From Legionella sp. (GTDB lineage Bacteria > Pseudomonadota > Gammaproteobacteria > Legionellales > Legionellaceae): 38,086 bases of DNA. The position numbers and the translations under genes are program-made. The first letter of the stretch is position 1. Each line of letters opens with the position of its first letter. Location of the stretch: NCBI GenBank assembly GCA_017306715.1, contig JAFKHV010000031.1, positions 1 to 38,086 on the forward strand, written 5' to 3'. The notes beneath the pieces are model-generated. The model was not told where the DNA came from. It saw nothing but the letters and a program-made list of their open reading frames with translations, and searched no databases. This document shows, one piece after another, positions 1-9,577 of the stretch.

Positions 1-163
1 TGCTTTGATCATCCAATCCATCGATCCCAGCCTCTGAATATCGTCTGTACCACTTCCTCAGGGTAGGACGAGAAATACCACATTTGCGGCAAACATATCC
101 TGCATCTTTAGTTTCCAGATAAAGATTTACCCAAGTTAATCTAGCTTTACTTTGCTGTTTCAT
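1..163 (-). CDS. IS481-type transposase, N-terminal helix-turn-helix part (cut by window edge)
   Basis: Reading leftward from an ATG at 163, the first 54 residues begin MKQQSKARLTWVNLY and contain the CRKCGISRPTLRKW helix-turn-helix segment, followed by RRYSEAGIDGL. This matches the DNA-binding start of IS481-family transposases, which bind the element's inverted repeats before a C-terminal DDE domain cuts and joins DNA. Only the N-terminus lies in the window; the catalytic domain would be beyond base 1. No frameshift is visible in the part seen, so the gene may be intact. It faces away from the LRR gene on its right. Confidence 0.75.
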   Translation of the reverse strand, partial: MKQQSKARLTWVNLYLETKDAGYVCRKCGISRPTLRKWYRRYSEAGIDGLDDQS

Positions 164-213
164 AAGGCGGGTAAATCTATCAATTATTTGAAACGATGTC
201 TATGAATCACACA
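1..213 (-). mobile_element. Left-running IS481-like element, 5' end inside the window
   Basis: The transposase start is followed upstream by about 50 bases and then, reading on the minus strand, by TGTGTGATTCATAGACATCG ending near 213. This has the TGT start typical of IS481 ends. The exact terminus is inferred because the other end lies outside the window and no target duplication can be checked. Confidence 0.45.
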
Positions 214-393
214 GTTTATATTTGAGGTGGCTTCGTTGTCATCACATAGCCTCAAGCTTATTGTATTGAACAGTAGAGTAATAATATGCCATCAGGAACG
301 GGTCAGGACGTGCGTTCAGACACTTATCTCCTTACTAAAAATTATTGCCTCAAAAAAGCCTTTAATTTATCTATTTTTCGCCTTTTGTGGTGT

Positions 394-399
394 TATAAT
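394..399 (+). promoter_or_regulatory. Consensus -10 box upstream of LRR gene
   Basis: A perfect TATAAT lies 44 bases upstream of the ATG at 443. No convincing -35 hexamer is seen 16-18 bases further upstream, so activation by a regulator is possible. This is inference from position only. Confidence 0.45.
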
Positions 400-442
400 G
401 GTCAAATTGGTCTGATTGGGGCGTTTTCCTCGGAGAAACAAG

Positions 443-3121
443 ATGCAAACACCGTTCGATAAAATGGTCGAGCAATTAAAAAACAATGATCCAAAATTAG
501 AGTGGCTTAGTTTACACTCTTACACTACGGACTCTTCGAATTTCCAAGTTTTCGTTGAGAGCTTAAAAGAAAGCACACATCTCACCGCAATTACGCTTAT
601 TAATAAAAAGATTGGTTCACGGGCTGCAGAACAGCTCTTTGCAAGCCTAAAACCTCACAGCAAGTTAAAGCAACTGGACTTAGAACATAACGATATCGCT
701 GATGAAGGAGTTCAGTATCTCGCGGAGTTGTTACTTCCAAATGATTCATTGACGGATCTTAATTTAAGGAGGAATTTAATTACTCCGCAAGGTATGACTC
801 ATTTAGCCCAGGCCTTGAAAGCCCTGGTTCAACTTAAGACACTCAAACTCAGTCAAAATAGGATCAACTCCGATGGGGTTAGAAATTTGGGAGCGGGTTT
901 AGCAGAAAATAAATCATTAACCTGCCTTGATTTATCAGGCAATGAAATAAAAAATTTAGGGCTATCGTATATCACCCAAGCGTTAATAGAAAACAAAACC
1001 TTAACCTCTCTTGACCTGGGATTTAATGAAATAGATAACGCAGGAGTCGTTCATTTAGTAGAGCTCGTAAACAATAGCCACACCTTAACCTGCCTTGATT
1101 TATCAGGCAATAATATTTTAGCTACAGGGATTAATCGGTTATCCACCGCTCTGCAAACAAGTACCAGCCTGACTCAACTGCGATTTGTCGATAGTAATCT
1201 GGGTAATGCAGAGATGAAAGAGCTCGGCAATCTGTTGCAAAAAAATACTTCAATTGCCACTTTAGAGATTAGATCGAATGCCATTACTGACCTTCAAGAC
1301 CTAGCTGACGCCCTAGTCACGAATACTTCCCTAACCAATTTGGATCTAGGCTTCAATAAGTTTGGTTGTGCTGGAGCTCAATACCTGGCCGAATCTTTGA
1401 AAATGAACGCCCATCTAATACATCTTGATTTATCGAGTACGGAAATTGAGGATACTGGTTTGTTCTTGCTTTCAGAGGCCTTAAAGGAAAATCGTACTTT
1501 GCGGACACTCGACCTGTGGAATTGTAAAATCACTACTCAGGGAGTGATGAAACTTGCGGAAGCTTTAGCGGTAAATACAACCTTGAAAAAACTTGCTCTG
1601 GGTCACAATAACATAGATGAGATCGGTATTCGCTACCTGGCAGCTGCCCTGAAACAAAATTATCTGGGGCTTACAGAATCCATGGAGATTAAGGATAATG
1701 AGCTCTCCTCATGCCTTAAGCGAAATTCCCAGTGGGCTTCGCACCAAAAGCTTTTAAATGAACTTTTTAAACAGGATTGTATTCTTGGGACAGTGTACAG
1801 CATCACTCGCTGTTTAACTGGTGTAAAAAAATTTATCGTCGAACATCAAGATTTTCTGTCGGAGCACCATTATACAGTCGAAGCTTTTCGCCTGCTCATT
1901 GCTTTACAACAGCGCATATCTGTTAAATCCAATTCAGAATTTCATGCACTGCGAATCCTCCTCTCTGCATTTACGCATCCACCTTTGCAACTACAAGCTG
2001 ATCGAATGCTCGGACTCCTCCTTTCCGGCGATTTAGGCTTATGGTTTGCAGAAAACAATCAGGAGCGCGAAGTACAACTGTTAAGACTTTATGCGTTTAG
2101 AAATCACGTACATGCCCCCGAGATAAAAATTTTTGCGTTGATCTCATTATTTAAACTTCTGCATCCGGGCAAAACATTTACAGTCCAAGAAAAATTAGAC
2201 TTCGAAGCGCAAAACATTCTCATGCCCCAACAAGAATTTTTGAACTTAGTGAACATTGCTTTCATGCAATTAGACGAACCCAGTGAGGTTGATAAACAGT
2301 ACCTTCTCCAACGCATGCTGACAACGGCGATTTATGACCCTTCAATGCTTGCAACGGCCTGTTCTTTTCCAACATTTGTAAAACTGTTGCGCACGCGATT
2401 TCCTCATGCACGGAATTTTAGCACGGTTGAGCATTGTCTTCTTGCAGCTTACAACGCCAGTCCCTTGGTGATCCCTATTGTCCAAAATCAGGAAATAACC
2501 GTGGCGCCGCAGCAATTTCAAACCTTGGATGAAATTGGCGCGCAACTAAAAAATAACTGTAAAAAAATAGTGGCAGAATATTTGAGCACCCTCAAAGAGG
2601 AAGAGATCGACGAGTTGGTTACCTATGAAGTCTTATTTCAGCGTAAGGTTAGCAATAATTTACCCACAACTATGAAAAGCCCTGAGGATAAAATTCCTTC
2701 TGAAGAACACACATCAGCGGGAGAGGAGAACGCTATGCCTCAGAATTTGAGTCAAGAAGATACAGAGAGCACCACACGAATTGAAGCAGTCTGTGAAGAA
2801 GAAAGTGATTTAGTAACCGCAATGCCTGATGAACACCAGCTCCTGGATTTATTTCTTCGAGCTTATAACAAGAAGTTAAGGGAGGATAAGCGCGGATGCT
2901 TTGGCTTTTTTCGTGCGTCACGTTTAAGAATTGATGCCAGTGGATTACGATTACATGATATTTTTAATCATGCGTTGCATAATAAGGGCTATCGAACCCG
3001 TAACGTTTTAATTGAACAGGGGTGGTTAGATAGACACGGCAATATTATCGATCCACAGATTAATGCATTCATACTAGCGCAGACATCTCAGGTAAACGTT
3101 GCGAAAAATGATATGATGTGA
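443..3121 (+). CDS. Leucine-rich-repeat protein, probable Dot/Icm-type effector
   Basis: An 892-residue protein. ATG at 443 was chosen because GGAG lies at 432-435 with good spacing; an in-frame TTG at 416 has no such site. Residues about 20-407 are 13 or so ribonuclease-inhibitor-type LRRs of 28-29 residues with the pattern LTxLDLxxNxIxxxGxxxLxxAL. Such repeats form a horseshoe that binds proteins. The middle (about 410-740) is helical with no family recognised. Residues 740-800 are Glu-rich and look disordered. The end carries GCFGFFR (818-824) and, later, RTR (851-853) before VLIEQGWL, a motif also seen in the TraB-like protein at 11912-13204. There is no signal peptide or membrane segment. 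LRR proteins of this kind are common among Legionella type IV effectors. Secretion and target are inferred. Confidence 0.8.
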   Translation: MQTPFDKMVEQLKNNDPKLEWLSLHSYTTDSSNFQVFVESLKESTHLTAITLINKKIGSRAAEQLFASLKPHSKLKQLDLEHNDIADEGVQYLAELLLPNDSLTDLNLRRNLITPQGMTHLAQALKALVQLKTLKLSQNRINSDGVRNLGAGLAENKSLTCLDLSGNEIKNLGLSYITQALIENKTLTSLDLGFNEIDNAGVVHLVELVNNSHTLTCLDLSGNNILATGINRLSTALQTSTSLTQLRFVDSNLGNAEMKELGNLLQKNTSIATLEIRSNAITDLQDLADALVTNTSLTNLDLGFNKFGCAGAQYLAESLKMNAHLIHLDLSSTEIEDTGLFLLSEALKENRTLRTLDLWNCKITTQGVMKLAEALAVNTTLKKLALGHNNIDEIGIRYLAAALKQNYLGLTESMEIKDNELSSCLKRNSQWASHQKLLNELFKQDCILGTVYSITRCLTGVKKFIVEHQDFLSEHHYTVEAFRLLIALQQRISVKSNSEFHALRILLSAFTHPPLQLQADRMLGLLLSGDLGLWFAENNQEREVQLLRLYAFRNHVHAPEIKIFALISLFKLLHPGKTFTVQEKLDFEAQNILMPQQEFLNLVNIAFMQLDEPSEVDKQYLLQRMLTTAIYDPSMLATACSFPTFVKLLRTRFPHARNFSTVEHCLLAAYNASPLVIPIVQNQEITVAPQQFQTLDEIGAQLKNNCKKIVAEYLSTLKEEEIDELVTYEVLFQRKVSNNLPTTMKSPEDKIPSEEHTSAGEENAMPQNLSQEDTESTTRIEAVCEEESDLVTAMPDEHQLLDLFLRAYNKKLREDKRGCFGFFRASRLRIDASGLRLHDIFNHALHNKGYRTRNVLIEQGWLDRHGNIIDPQINAFILAQTSQVNVAKNDMM

Positions 3122-3519
3122 ATATGGAAGGGTACCTCTGAAAAGTGAGCTTTTTGGTGGACCTATTTTAATCAATCGACAAAAATAGCCGCCGCTTCTG
3201 GCATAGAAATCAGCAGCCTAATAACCAGAAGTATAGTGGAGTCTATACCGCTCTAATGTAATGAACCATCCCACTGAGTTGGCATTTAATAGTAACCCGC
3301 TTAGTATTCATGATCTGTAAATTCAACCGTTCATTGCAATCCTCTTTTTGATAAGCACCAGCAGGTTATGAGCAATCTGAATCCATATTCTTGAAGATCC
3401 ACAAAATATCGTCAATGACTCCTTTCTCTTGTGCAATATAAGTTGAATCGGCTGCGGGATATTTGCATCAAAAATAAACATTGCTGTATAATTTAAAATC
3501 ATTTATTTTTGGTGTTATT
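3122..3519. other. Intergenic region with a possible gene remnant
   Basis: About 400 bases between two effector-like genes. On the minus strand, 3469 down to 3243 is open for about 70 codons apart from one TAA. It includes the stretch YIAQEKGVIDDILWIFKNMD, so it may be a decayed fragment, but no family is recognised. The right end holds the promoter of the next gene. No RNA gene or strong terminator is seen. Confidence 0.3.
3463..3492 (+). promoter_or_regulatory. Sigma-70-like promoter of the TALE-like-repeat gene
   Basis: TTGCAT (3463-3468) and a perfect TATAAT (3487-3492) are separated by 18 bases. The -10 ends 27 bases before the ATG at 3520, which argues against the in-frame TTG at 3481 as the start because it would lie upstream of the transcript start. 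Confidence 0.6.
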
Positions 3520-6090
3520 ATGTCTGGATTAGTTGAAATCTTTAGAAGAAATTCAGCCAGTAAAGAATTACTAAACGATTTACTAGCGCAATTAAGAAAT
3601 GGCAACATAGATTTATTAAAATGCCATGTAAGTGAAATTAAAGAGTTAAACAGCGAGTTTTTGAAAATTTTTTATCTAGATGACGAGCTGAGATATATGC
3701 GAGCAGAATTTTGCCTCTCCTTGAGTGATTTTTCAAATGAATTGCTTAAATCAGTCGTTGAAACGGACCACAAAAAAGTACTGGAAATACTTAGAAACAA
3801 CTCAATGTACTGCCACAACCTGCTGATAATGACAGCAAATAATGTTAAAAAACGGCCACTGGATAATCCGTTATTGCCTAAAGCAAAACGTCAACGGCCA
3901 GAAAAAAAATTATCGGTGCCAACAATAAAGAACGTGCAAGAAAAAAAATTAATTCTCATGGGATATAACAACCATTTTGTGAGTTTTTTGACAAAAGATG
4001 AGAACAAAATACACTACGAGAACATAATAAAATGGCATCAAGAATTCGTTAATTACTTTAGTCACCAGCAACTAGTCACTCTATCTGAGCATGGAGGTGA
4101 AGAGGCATTCTTATTTTTAAAACGATATAGTCTGATACTAAAGGAGTATAACCTGACTGCAAATGAAATCATGGAACTGATCTTAAGCGCTCTAAAAACA
4201 TCCAATATGGAGCGGTTAATCGAACATCTTTTCCATATGGATAAGTTAGCCCCATTCGGTTTTAATAAGCAGCATTTTTTTTATTTATACTCCAGTGATA
4301 ACGCCCCTGAAAATCTTAGACAACTTAATGAAATATTATTTCAAATTGAACCCGATGAAATTGCCCTCTTGGCGGCAAAAAGTCCCCCGCAAATTTTTTT
4401 GTTAGTTAATCAATATCTTGACTATTTTCTTCAATTATCCCTCCGCCCCAGCCATCTTATTCAACTAGTGGTTCAAGGCAAGTTCGAGAAAATTGATTGG
4501 ATTTTGAATAACTATGATTGGCTTGTATCGTGTACCACCGTTAATCCTGAAATTTTATGTAATCACGAGATTGCTGCAATAGAGCAGCATCGGTTGATTG
4601 AGTCACCGATAGAGGAAAATCCCCCAGAGCCCGTTAATCAGGTCTTATCATCGCCTCTCTCTAGTCTTAAAAACTGGGGATTTACTGAGGAGGAAATCCT
4701 GGCCTTGGATCAGTCTAGAGGTTGGATAATAAAAAAACAAATTAGAGAATCCCTCGAATATTTGCCTAAGATATCAGAATTAGGATATTCACAAGAGCAA
4801 ATCAAAAGATTACTTTTGTTTAAAAGAGAAATAATCAAACGACTTGAAACACTTCGTGAAAATACACCGATTCTGGTCGAGTGTGGTTTTCAACTAAAAG
4901 AAATTTTTGATTTTGTTGTATCTAAATCATACCTGCCTGAGATTGCTGCAAGATATTCTAAGGAATTGATAGCCAAAGGATTTACTACATCAGAACTAAT
5001 TTATTTATTCACTAGAGGATTCAGTCATAAAAAAATCATGGATTCATTTTTGCTTTATTTGCCGAAATTGCTGTCACACGGCCTAACCAAACGTCAGATC
5101 ATCGGTATGACTTGCTCCACGAGTGGTAAGGCACTTCCTATGCTGGCGCAACATTTTCCCGACATGATTAATATTATGAAAAGAAGTGAGCCGAATCTAT
5201 CAGAAGAAAAATTAAAAATAAAGCTCACATCAAAACTAAAACGTGATGGCATGCTATTTATTAATTTCTTGATGCGGGATATTACTTCAGGAGATAACTC
5301 AGGGGTACTTCTTTTTCCAATTTTGCAAAAAAGTAGGAATTTTTCTTATCCAGAAAAGGATTCTTACCTCTTTCTTTATCCGCGGGAGATTAAGTCAATG
5401 AATGACGTGGCTACTCACATTAGCAGTTATCTCAGATTATACGGCTGCGAAAAGCATGTGCAGCAGGTAAAAGAACACTTTGCCTTGGTTCTGGATGTGT
5501 CAATTTGGCCTATATTATGGCCGAATCTCCCTGCGCCTACAGAGGTAGTCACAGGAGAAGACTTCTATGATTTTTCTTTAGAAAAAAATAATTATTATCG
5601 TGTGAGTGAGGAGGATTCCTCTGCATATATTTTTTGTGACAGTAACACCCGTGCCTTAATCTGTGCCAACCATCTAAATTACTTAAACCTTGAAGTGCAA
5701 AAAAGTAATCAAGGTATTGATGAACCATTAGAACATTTTAAAGCGTATGCAACAGATAGTTATGTATTGATTGATAATTACGGTGCATACATCGATGCTG
5801 TAGTCTATTTGTTTCCTGAACGATATAAGCATCTCCCAATTAATGTAGATGAGTTGTGTTTGCTTACAGTTGATTTGCCTCCTCAGTTAGCTCCCGAGGT
5901 AATAAACGCCCAAAGTTTGGCAGAGGATATGGATACACAGCACATGACTTTTGATTTTGATACGGAACAGTATGAATTTATTGATCAATTAGTGTCTCAT
6001 CCTGGGAGCTATGGTTTTTTTGGGCAGAGTAGAGAGAAGCAACAGCAAGAAAAAAGCGCAAGCTTGAACCATAACCTCAATTGTTCCTAA
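3520..6090 (+). CDS. Large effector-like protein with TALE-like helical repeats and a bipartite NLS-like motif
   Basis: An 856-residue protein starting at the ATG downstream of the consensus promoter; the Shine-Dalgarno is weak. Residues 110-130 hold KKR, ten residues, then KRQRPEKK, a bipartite nuclear-localisation pattern. Residues about 180-338 and 387-553 consist of 30-36-residue helical repeats that begin G-F/L/Y-T/S-x-x-E/Q-I/L and often end in xLPxLxxx. The first (FSHQQLVTLSEHGGEEA) and last (GLTKRQIIGMTCSTSGKAL) resemble TAL-effector repeats such as LTPDQVVAIASNGGGKQAL, including the base-contacting loop. The other repeats are much more degenerate. The last 300 residues are unrecognised and end near GSYGFFGQSREK. 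No signal peptide or membrane segment is present. Nuclear DNA binding is an inference; generic helical-hairpin repeats (MTERF- or HEAT-like) are the alternative. Confidence 0.75.
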   Translation: MSGLVEIFRRNSASKELLNDLLAQLRNGNIDLLKCHVSEIKELNSEFLKIFYLDDELRYMRAEFCLSLSDFSNELLKSVVETDHKKVLEILRNNSMYCHNLLIMTANNVKKRPLDNPLLPKAKRQRPEKKLSVPTIKNVQEKKLILMGYNNHFVSFLTKDENKIHYENIIKWHQEFVNYFSHQQLVTLSEHGGEEAFLFLKRYSLILKEYNLTANEIMELILSALKTSNMERLIEHLFHMDKLAPFGFNKQHFFYLYSSDNAPENLRQLNEILFQIEPDEIALLAAKSPPQIFLLVNQYLDYFLQLSLRPSHLIQLVVQGKFEKIDWILNNYDWLVSCTTVNPEILCNHEIAAIEQHRLIESPIEENPPEPVNQVLSSPLSSLKNWGFTEEEILALDQSRGWIIKKQIRESLEYLPKISELGYSQEQIKRLLLFKREIIKRLETLRENTPILVECGFQLKEIFDFVVSKSYLPEIAARYSKELIAKGFTTSELIYLFTRGFSHKKIMDSFLLYLPKLLSHGLTKRQIIGMTCSTSGKALPMLAQHFPDMINIMKRSEPNLSEEKLKIKLTSKLKRDGMLFINFLMRDITSGDNSGVLLFPILQKSRNFSYPEKDSYLFLYPREIKSMNDVATHISSYLRLYGCEKHVQQVKEHFALVLDVSIWPILWPNLPAPTEVVTGEDFYDFSLEKNNYYRVSEEDSSAYIFCDSNTRALICANHLNYLNLEVQKSNQGIDEPLEHFKAYATDSYVLIDNYGAYIDAVVYLFPERYKHLPINVDELCLLTVDLPPQLAPEVINAQSLAEDMDTQHMTFDFDTEQYEFIDQLVSHPGSYGFFGQSREKQQQEKSASLNHNLNCS

Positions 6091-6158
6091 ATTGAATGCT
6101 ATTAGACTATACTGGGTACAGAACTTAGGGTGTGGCAATCATTGGAGGCGAGTAACCA

Positions 6159-6191
6159 CCCCTCATTAGCGAGGAGCAGTCCTCTAAGGGG
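6159..6191. repeat. Nested hairpin in intergenic DNA
   Basis: CCCCT (6159-6163) pairs with AGGGG (6187-6191), and inside it GAGGA (6171-6175) pairs with TCCTC (6180-6184) around a GCAG loop. It lies 69 bases past the stop of the TALE-like gene. There is no U-tract, so it is not a standard terminator. The rest of 6091-6365 shows nothing recognisable. Confidence 0.4.
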
Positions 6192-6365
6192 TTGTATCCA
6201 GATAGCACTGGTTTGTCCTGATTAACCTCTTCACTCCTTATACAATGAGGGTTTTTGGTATCGTAACCGCTTTTAAAACTCATTAGTAAAATCTTAATAA
6301 TTCCTAAATATCAATAAGTTAATCGCTTGTTGAAAAATAAAATTTTCATGAAAGCTAATATGCTG

Positions 6366-6897
6366 CTAAGCAACGGGTGACCATCGTTTAATTTGACTAG
6401 TTAACTGCACATTACCAGCCATTTCAGATTGTACTAATAGCGCTGATAACAACGAAGGGCTCCGCTGCAAGATGGGATGACACAAGCCTAGCTGTATAAA
6501 CGTATGGGCATTGAACAACCCACAGCAGTAAGGACGCTCGACAGAATGGAGCGTGACGTATTTATACACCGTGAACAAAAGCTCGAGGATAGATGGGCTA
6601 TTGGGATAAAGCTCACCGATAAAGGCAAAGGATATCAAAAAATTCTGCAAGTTGCGTTCAGGAGTTAAATGAGATGGCGCTAAGAGGCATTGATAAACAG
6701 GAACGGTCCTTATTAATCCGACTAATGAATGATCTTTTAATCCAAAGTGTAAAATAAACGAGATAATAGAATTAATCATCCTCCTCTCTATTGGATAGAT
6801 TGAGTACAGATAATTTAGCAAGTGAAGCAGAACCACTTTACAAGAACTGTAAATTTTGATTAAAAAATTCTTTCTAAATTGCAGCTATTTTCATCAT
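6366..6897 (-). pseudogene. Hypothetical protein, apparently frameshifted near its start
   Basis: A 156-codon open frame runs from a GTG at 6836 to the stop at 6366. It is rich in Leu, Ile and Phe and ends in KRWSPVA. No ribosome-binding site precedes the GTG. The same frame is open upstream to about 6874. The only good start, ATG-ATG at 6897/6894 with GGAG seven bases upstream, is one base out of frame and hits TAG after MMKIAAI. The simplest reading is a one-base indel near 6873, within runs of A and T. No family is recognised. It is divergent from the barrel pseudogene, with only about 40 bases between starts. Confidence 0.45.
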
Positions 6898-6939
6898 AAT
6901 AAATCTCCTATATGATAGTTTTTTCAGATAAGGATTAAC

Positions 6940-7443
6940 ATGTCAAGGAATACTTTATTTACTGTAATTGGTTTTATTATTTGTAATACACTTATCGCAG
7001 CAGCGACGAGCTAAGTGGTTTCATTTGGGATGACGCTGATTCTCAATTTAATAACCATGGCTACAGTTACAAAGTTCAGCATTCACATATTACTTTGCAG
7101 GGAAAATTGCTTATGGCAAAACATGTTCTTATACCTTGGTTGAGCGCAAATATAGGTTTGGGGAGTGAATCATGCTTTCTCTTTTAGTATTAAGCCATTG
7201 TTTTGTGAAGCGGTAACTAATCCTTCCTTTAAATCAAACTATCAAACAACCCTAACTTATGGCTTAGGTGTCGGGATACAAAAGGTTCTAATCAAAAATT
7301 GGCAAATGGGGGTCGGATACGAATTTACGGATTGGGGAAAAATACAATTCAAAAGGGCTCCCGGGCAACTTCTCAATCAAGGCTTAGGATTTAACCACTT
7401 ATACACCAATGGTGTTTTATTTAATTTAAGCTATCTAGCATAA
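6940..7443 (+). pseudogene. Outer-membrane beta-barrel protein remnant
   Basis: ATG at 6940 with AAGGA upstream begins a clear signal peptide (MSRNTLFTVIGFIICNTLIA) that runs into TAA almost at once. Another frame then reads GFIWDDADSQFNNHGYSYKV and LIPWLSANIGLG before a second stop. A third frame from about 7165 continues GYEFTDWGKIQF and ends HLYTNGVLFNLSYLA. Together these are the C-terminal strands of an opacity/OmpA-like barrel porin, with the final aromatic-rich strand preserved. At least two frameshifts are present, and the N-terminal strands are missing between the signal peptide and GFIW. It would have sat in the outer membrane and is not functional now. Confidence 0.7.
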
Positions 7444-7453
7444 GGATAAGCAA

Positions 7454-8874
7454 ATGAAATTTAAGTATTTGGTTTTACAACTCATCCCTTGTCTATTTAT
7501 GACAATAAATGCTCATGCGACAACGCCACTATGGAGTCTAACACCCAATCCTGCCTTTCCTCCGCAGGTCTTAATTAGTGCCAATGGCCAAGCTACGGTA
7601 AAATATATCGTAAGGAACAATTCTTCAAGACCACATCATCTGAAAATACTGGCTCAACCTGGGGTAACTCAAAATTCGGTCTGCAAACTCCGACCAAGAG
7701 GATCTGCAAACTCAAGTTGTATACTACAAATGGAGATTTCTGCTGCTGATATGCCATCCAGCGGAATATCGGGTGGGCCATTGCTTTGTGAAACCGATCC
7801 TAATGGCAGTCCAAATCCTCTACAGTGTGAGAAACCCTGTGGAAATAATCAATTATCGGTCAAGTTAGCTCCCGATGCAGCTGTATTAACCATTAGCCCA
7901 AATAGCTTATTGCTTACCGTGACTGGATTGACTTTAGATTCAGTGCCTTCAGGACAACCCCGTGTCATTACAATTACCAATACAGGAAATGCACCCGCGA
8001 GAAATGTGGCTATCCAAAGTCTATCATTGCCAGTTGATGCATCAATTTCATCGACATGTAACCTTAATTCCCTGCCTGCCGGTCGTTCTTGTCAAATTAC
8101 CATAACCCCAGGAGCGACTTCAAGCCTGGAAGCATGGGCCAACCTTGTACTACCGGAGTAGAACCCGTTCCTGGAAAAATTTCGGTAGCTGGTGATAATA
8201 CTAATAACGTTTTTTCCAATGTGATGATTTTAGGATATGGTTGTATTCATCAAGCCGGTTATGTCTATTCTTTATCAGAAACGACCAATCCTTCATAAAG
8301 TGTGCGTGGCAAAGTTTTTGCTCTCAATGATTTAGCCTCTCCCTTCGCAGGAATCGTCTGGGATTCTAGCTCTGGGTGCTCGACCATACCTGGGCCTGCA
8401 GTATGTTATTCCACTGGTGCGACCAGCATAGTAAATGGTAGCAACCTGGCTTTGCCAAGCCCAGGCGGCAATACCTATTTAATCTATCAAACATTAACAA
8501 CAACTTATGGACTTAATCCATCCACATATGCAGCGGGACTTTGCTCTAATTACAGCATTCAGGGATATAATGATTGGTATTTACCCTCTATATGCGAAAT
8601 GGGTTATGATGCTCTATCGAAAGGTAGTGGCTGTGGTACCCAGTTGACGCCTCTAATACAAAATATTATCTCTAATTTAAAAGATAATGGAATTATTCCT
8701 TCTGTTGCAGGAACCTATTGGAGCTCCACTAAATATATAAACACGAGTGGAGACCCACAATTCGACTATCTTGACGCTTGGTACATGTTCTATAGCGGAT
8801 CCACTGGAGAGCAGGATTTTTTTAATAAGTGGATTCCTCAGGGTGTTCGTTGTTCTCGTGAGTTTACGAATTAA
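7454..8874 (+). pseudogene. DUF1566 (Lcl C-terminal-like) secreted surface protein, broken
   Basis: AAGGA sits just before the ATG at 7454. The first 235 codons encode a signal peptide (cut near NAHA/TTP) and Ig-like beta domains (VITITNTGNAPARNV). This frame ends at 8161. The reading continues one frame over from about 8120-8140 (TTGVEPVPGKISVAGDNTNN) to TAA at 8296-8298, then stays in the same frame as RGKVFALNDLASPF. The last part (NDWYLPSICEMG, GTYWSS, GVRCSREF) is the DUF1566 fold found at the C-terminus of the Legionella collagen-like adhesin. One frameshift plus one in-frame stop inactivate it. The order signal peptide, beta domains, DUF1566 suggests a former surface or adhesion protein. 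Confidence 0.75.
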
Positions 8875-8975
8875 AAAAATCTGTTGCTGGCACCAATACA
8901 GCAAGTAGCTCATCTTTATATGTCCTACTTGCTGCATTTAGAAGAGTTTGAGCTGAAAGTGATACCGATAATTTA

Positions 8976-9106
8976 TTAATTTCGGCACTTTTCCGAGCAG
9001 TATTGAACCTCATCCCAAATTTTTTACCACTTTTTGCGCCACGTGAAAGGCTTTGCGCAGACGATGCATTTTTTTTCGGTAAGTGTTTTTTTATTCCCTT
9101 AGACAT
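8976..9106 (-). pseudogene. DUF2256 zinc-ribbon protein, decayed second copy
   Basis: ATG at 9106 starts MSKGIKKHLPKK, as in the intact copy at 34072-34212. A one-base slip in the following A-run moves the reading out of frame. In the restored frame it reads [14 protein letters not shown] and then TAA, where the intact copy has GAA. The last codons (CRN) are still recognisable. It overlaps the end of the alpha/beta gene, as in the intact operon. Confidence 0.75.
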
Positions 9107-9533
9107 CCAGCCCTCCATTATTTAAAAACGCTGTTTTTTGGGCTTGGTTCCAATAACTAAAAAAGCGTTTGTATTGCTTATCCTCTGCGAGGATTACGAA
9201 TGGTTGCGGTTTAATGATTTCAACCTCATAGGATGATGAGAGCTTATCAATCATCTGTTTTATTTGCCTATTGGCAGTGAAAAATGTTTTTATCTTTGCT
9301 GGCGCTAAAGACTCTATTTGGGCAAAAATATTTCCTTTGGCCGGAACAAGCGGCATTTGGCAAAGCGTTTCATAAATAAAAGCCAAACGCCTCAAAGAAT
9401 AGGAACGATTTCTAAAATACTCATCATCCCAAATAAATATCGCTAAAGATTGTTTATCAAGATTGTGTAATGCTTTATGCTCTTTATTCAGCGCTTTATC
9501 ATGCACCCAAATAACCGTTTTATGCATAGCCAC
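9099..9533 (-). CDS. Photolyase/cryptochrome alpha/beta-domain protein, copy 1 (intact frame)
   Basis: 144 residues, starting GTG GCT ATG; the ATG two codons in may be the true start. It resembles the N-terminal Rossmann-like domain of DNA photolyases: a first beta strand TVIWVH, then IFIWDDEYF, a helix with IYETLCQMP, and near the end [12 protein letters not shown], matching the Y-T-x-F-x-x-F/Y-W element. It is about 85% identical to the protein at 34205-34639. Its former partners are gone: the FAD-domain gene is cut to its last 18 or so codons and DUF2256 is frameshifted. The product is therefore probably useless alone, unless it works with the intact FAD partner at 34626-35420. Confidence 0.65.
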   Translation of the reverse strand: MAMHKTVIWVHDKALNKEHKALHNLDKQSLAIFIWDDEYFRNRSYSLRRLAFIYETLCQMPLVPAKGNIFAQIESLAPAKIKTFFTANRQIKQMIDKLSSSYEVEIIKPQPFVILAEDKQYKRFFSYWNQAQKTAFLNNGGLDV

Positions 9534-9577
9534 CTCTTAATCGTTGAAATAAACCTGCGGAGAGTTCCTGATAGGTT
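9520..9577 (-). pseudogene. 3' stub of photolyase FAD-binding-domain gene
   Basis: The minus strand encodes YQELSAGLFQRLRGGYA and a stop, matching the last residues of the protein at 34626-35420 ([17 protein letters not shown]). Homology stops at the edge of the Tn3-type inverted repeat at 9578, so transposition removed or displaced the rest of the gene. Confidence 0.8.

Larger units (their letters stand above)
8976..9577 (-). repeat. Copy 1 of the split-photolyase module (with 34072-34680)
   Basis: This block repeats the end of the FAD-domain gene, the whole alpha/beta gene and the DUF2256 gene in the same order and overlap as at 34072-34680. Similarity is high but not exact, with several substitutions and indels, so it is an old duplication or a separate acquisition. 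The match ends at about 9575, directly beside the transposon inverted repeat. Confidence 0.8.

Noticed and set aside
227..415. 62-codon plus-strand frame ahead of the LRR gene
   Set aside because: No ribosome-binding site and no protein-like pattern, and it spans the LRR gene's -10 box; best seen as leader DNA.
8864..9118. 84-codon minus-strand frame read as a separate gene
   Set aside because: It is the frameshifted reading of the DUF2256 copy, not a new protein.
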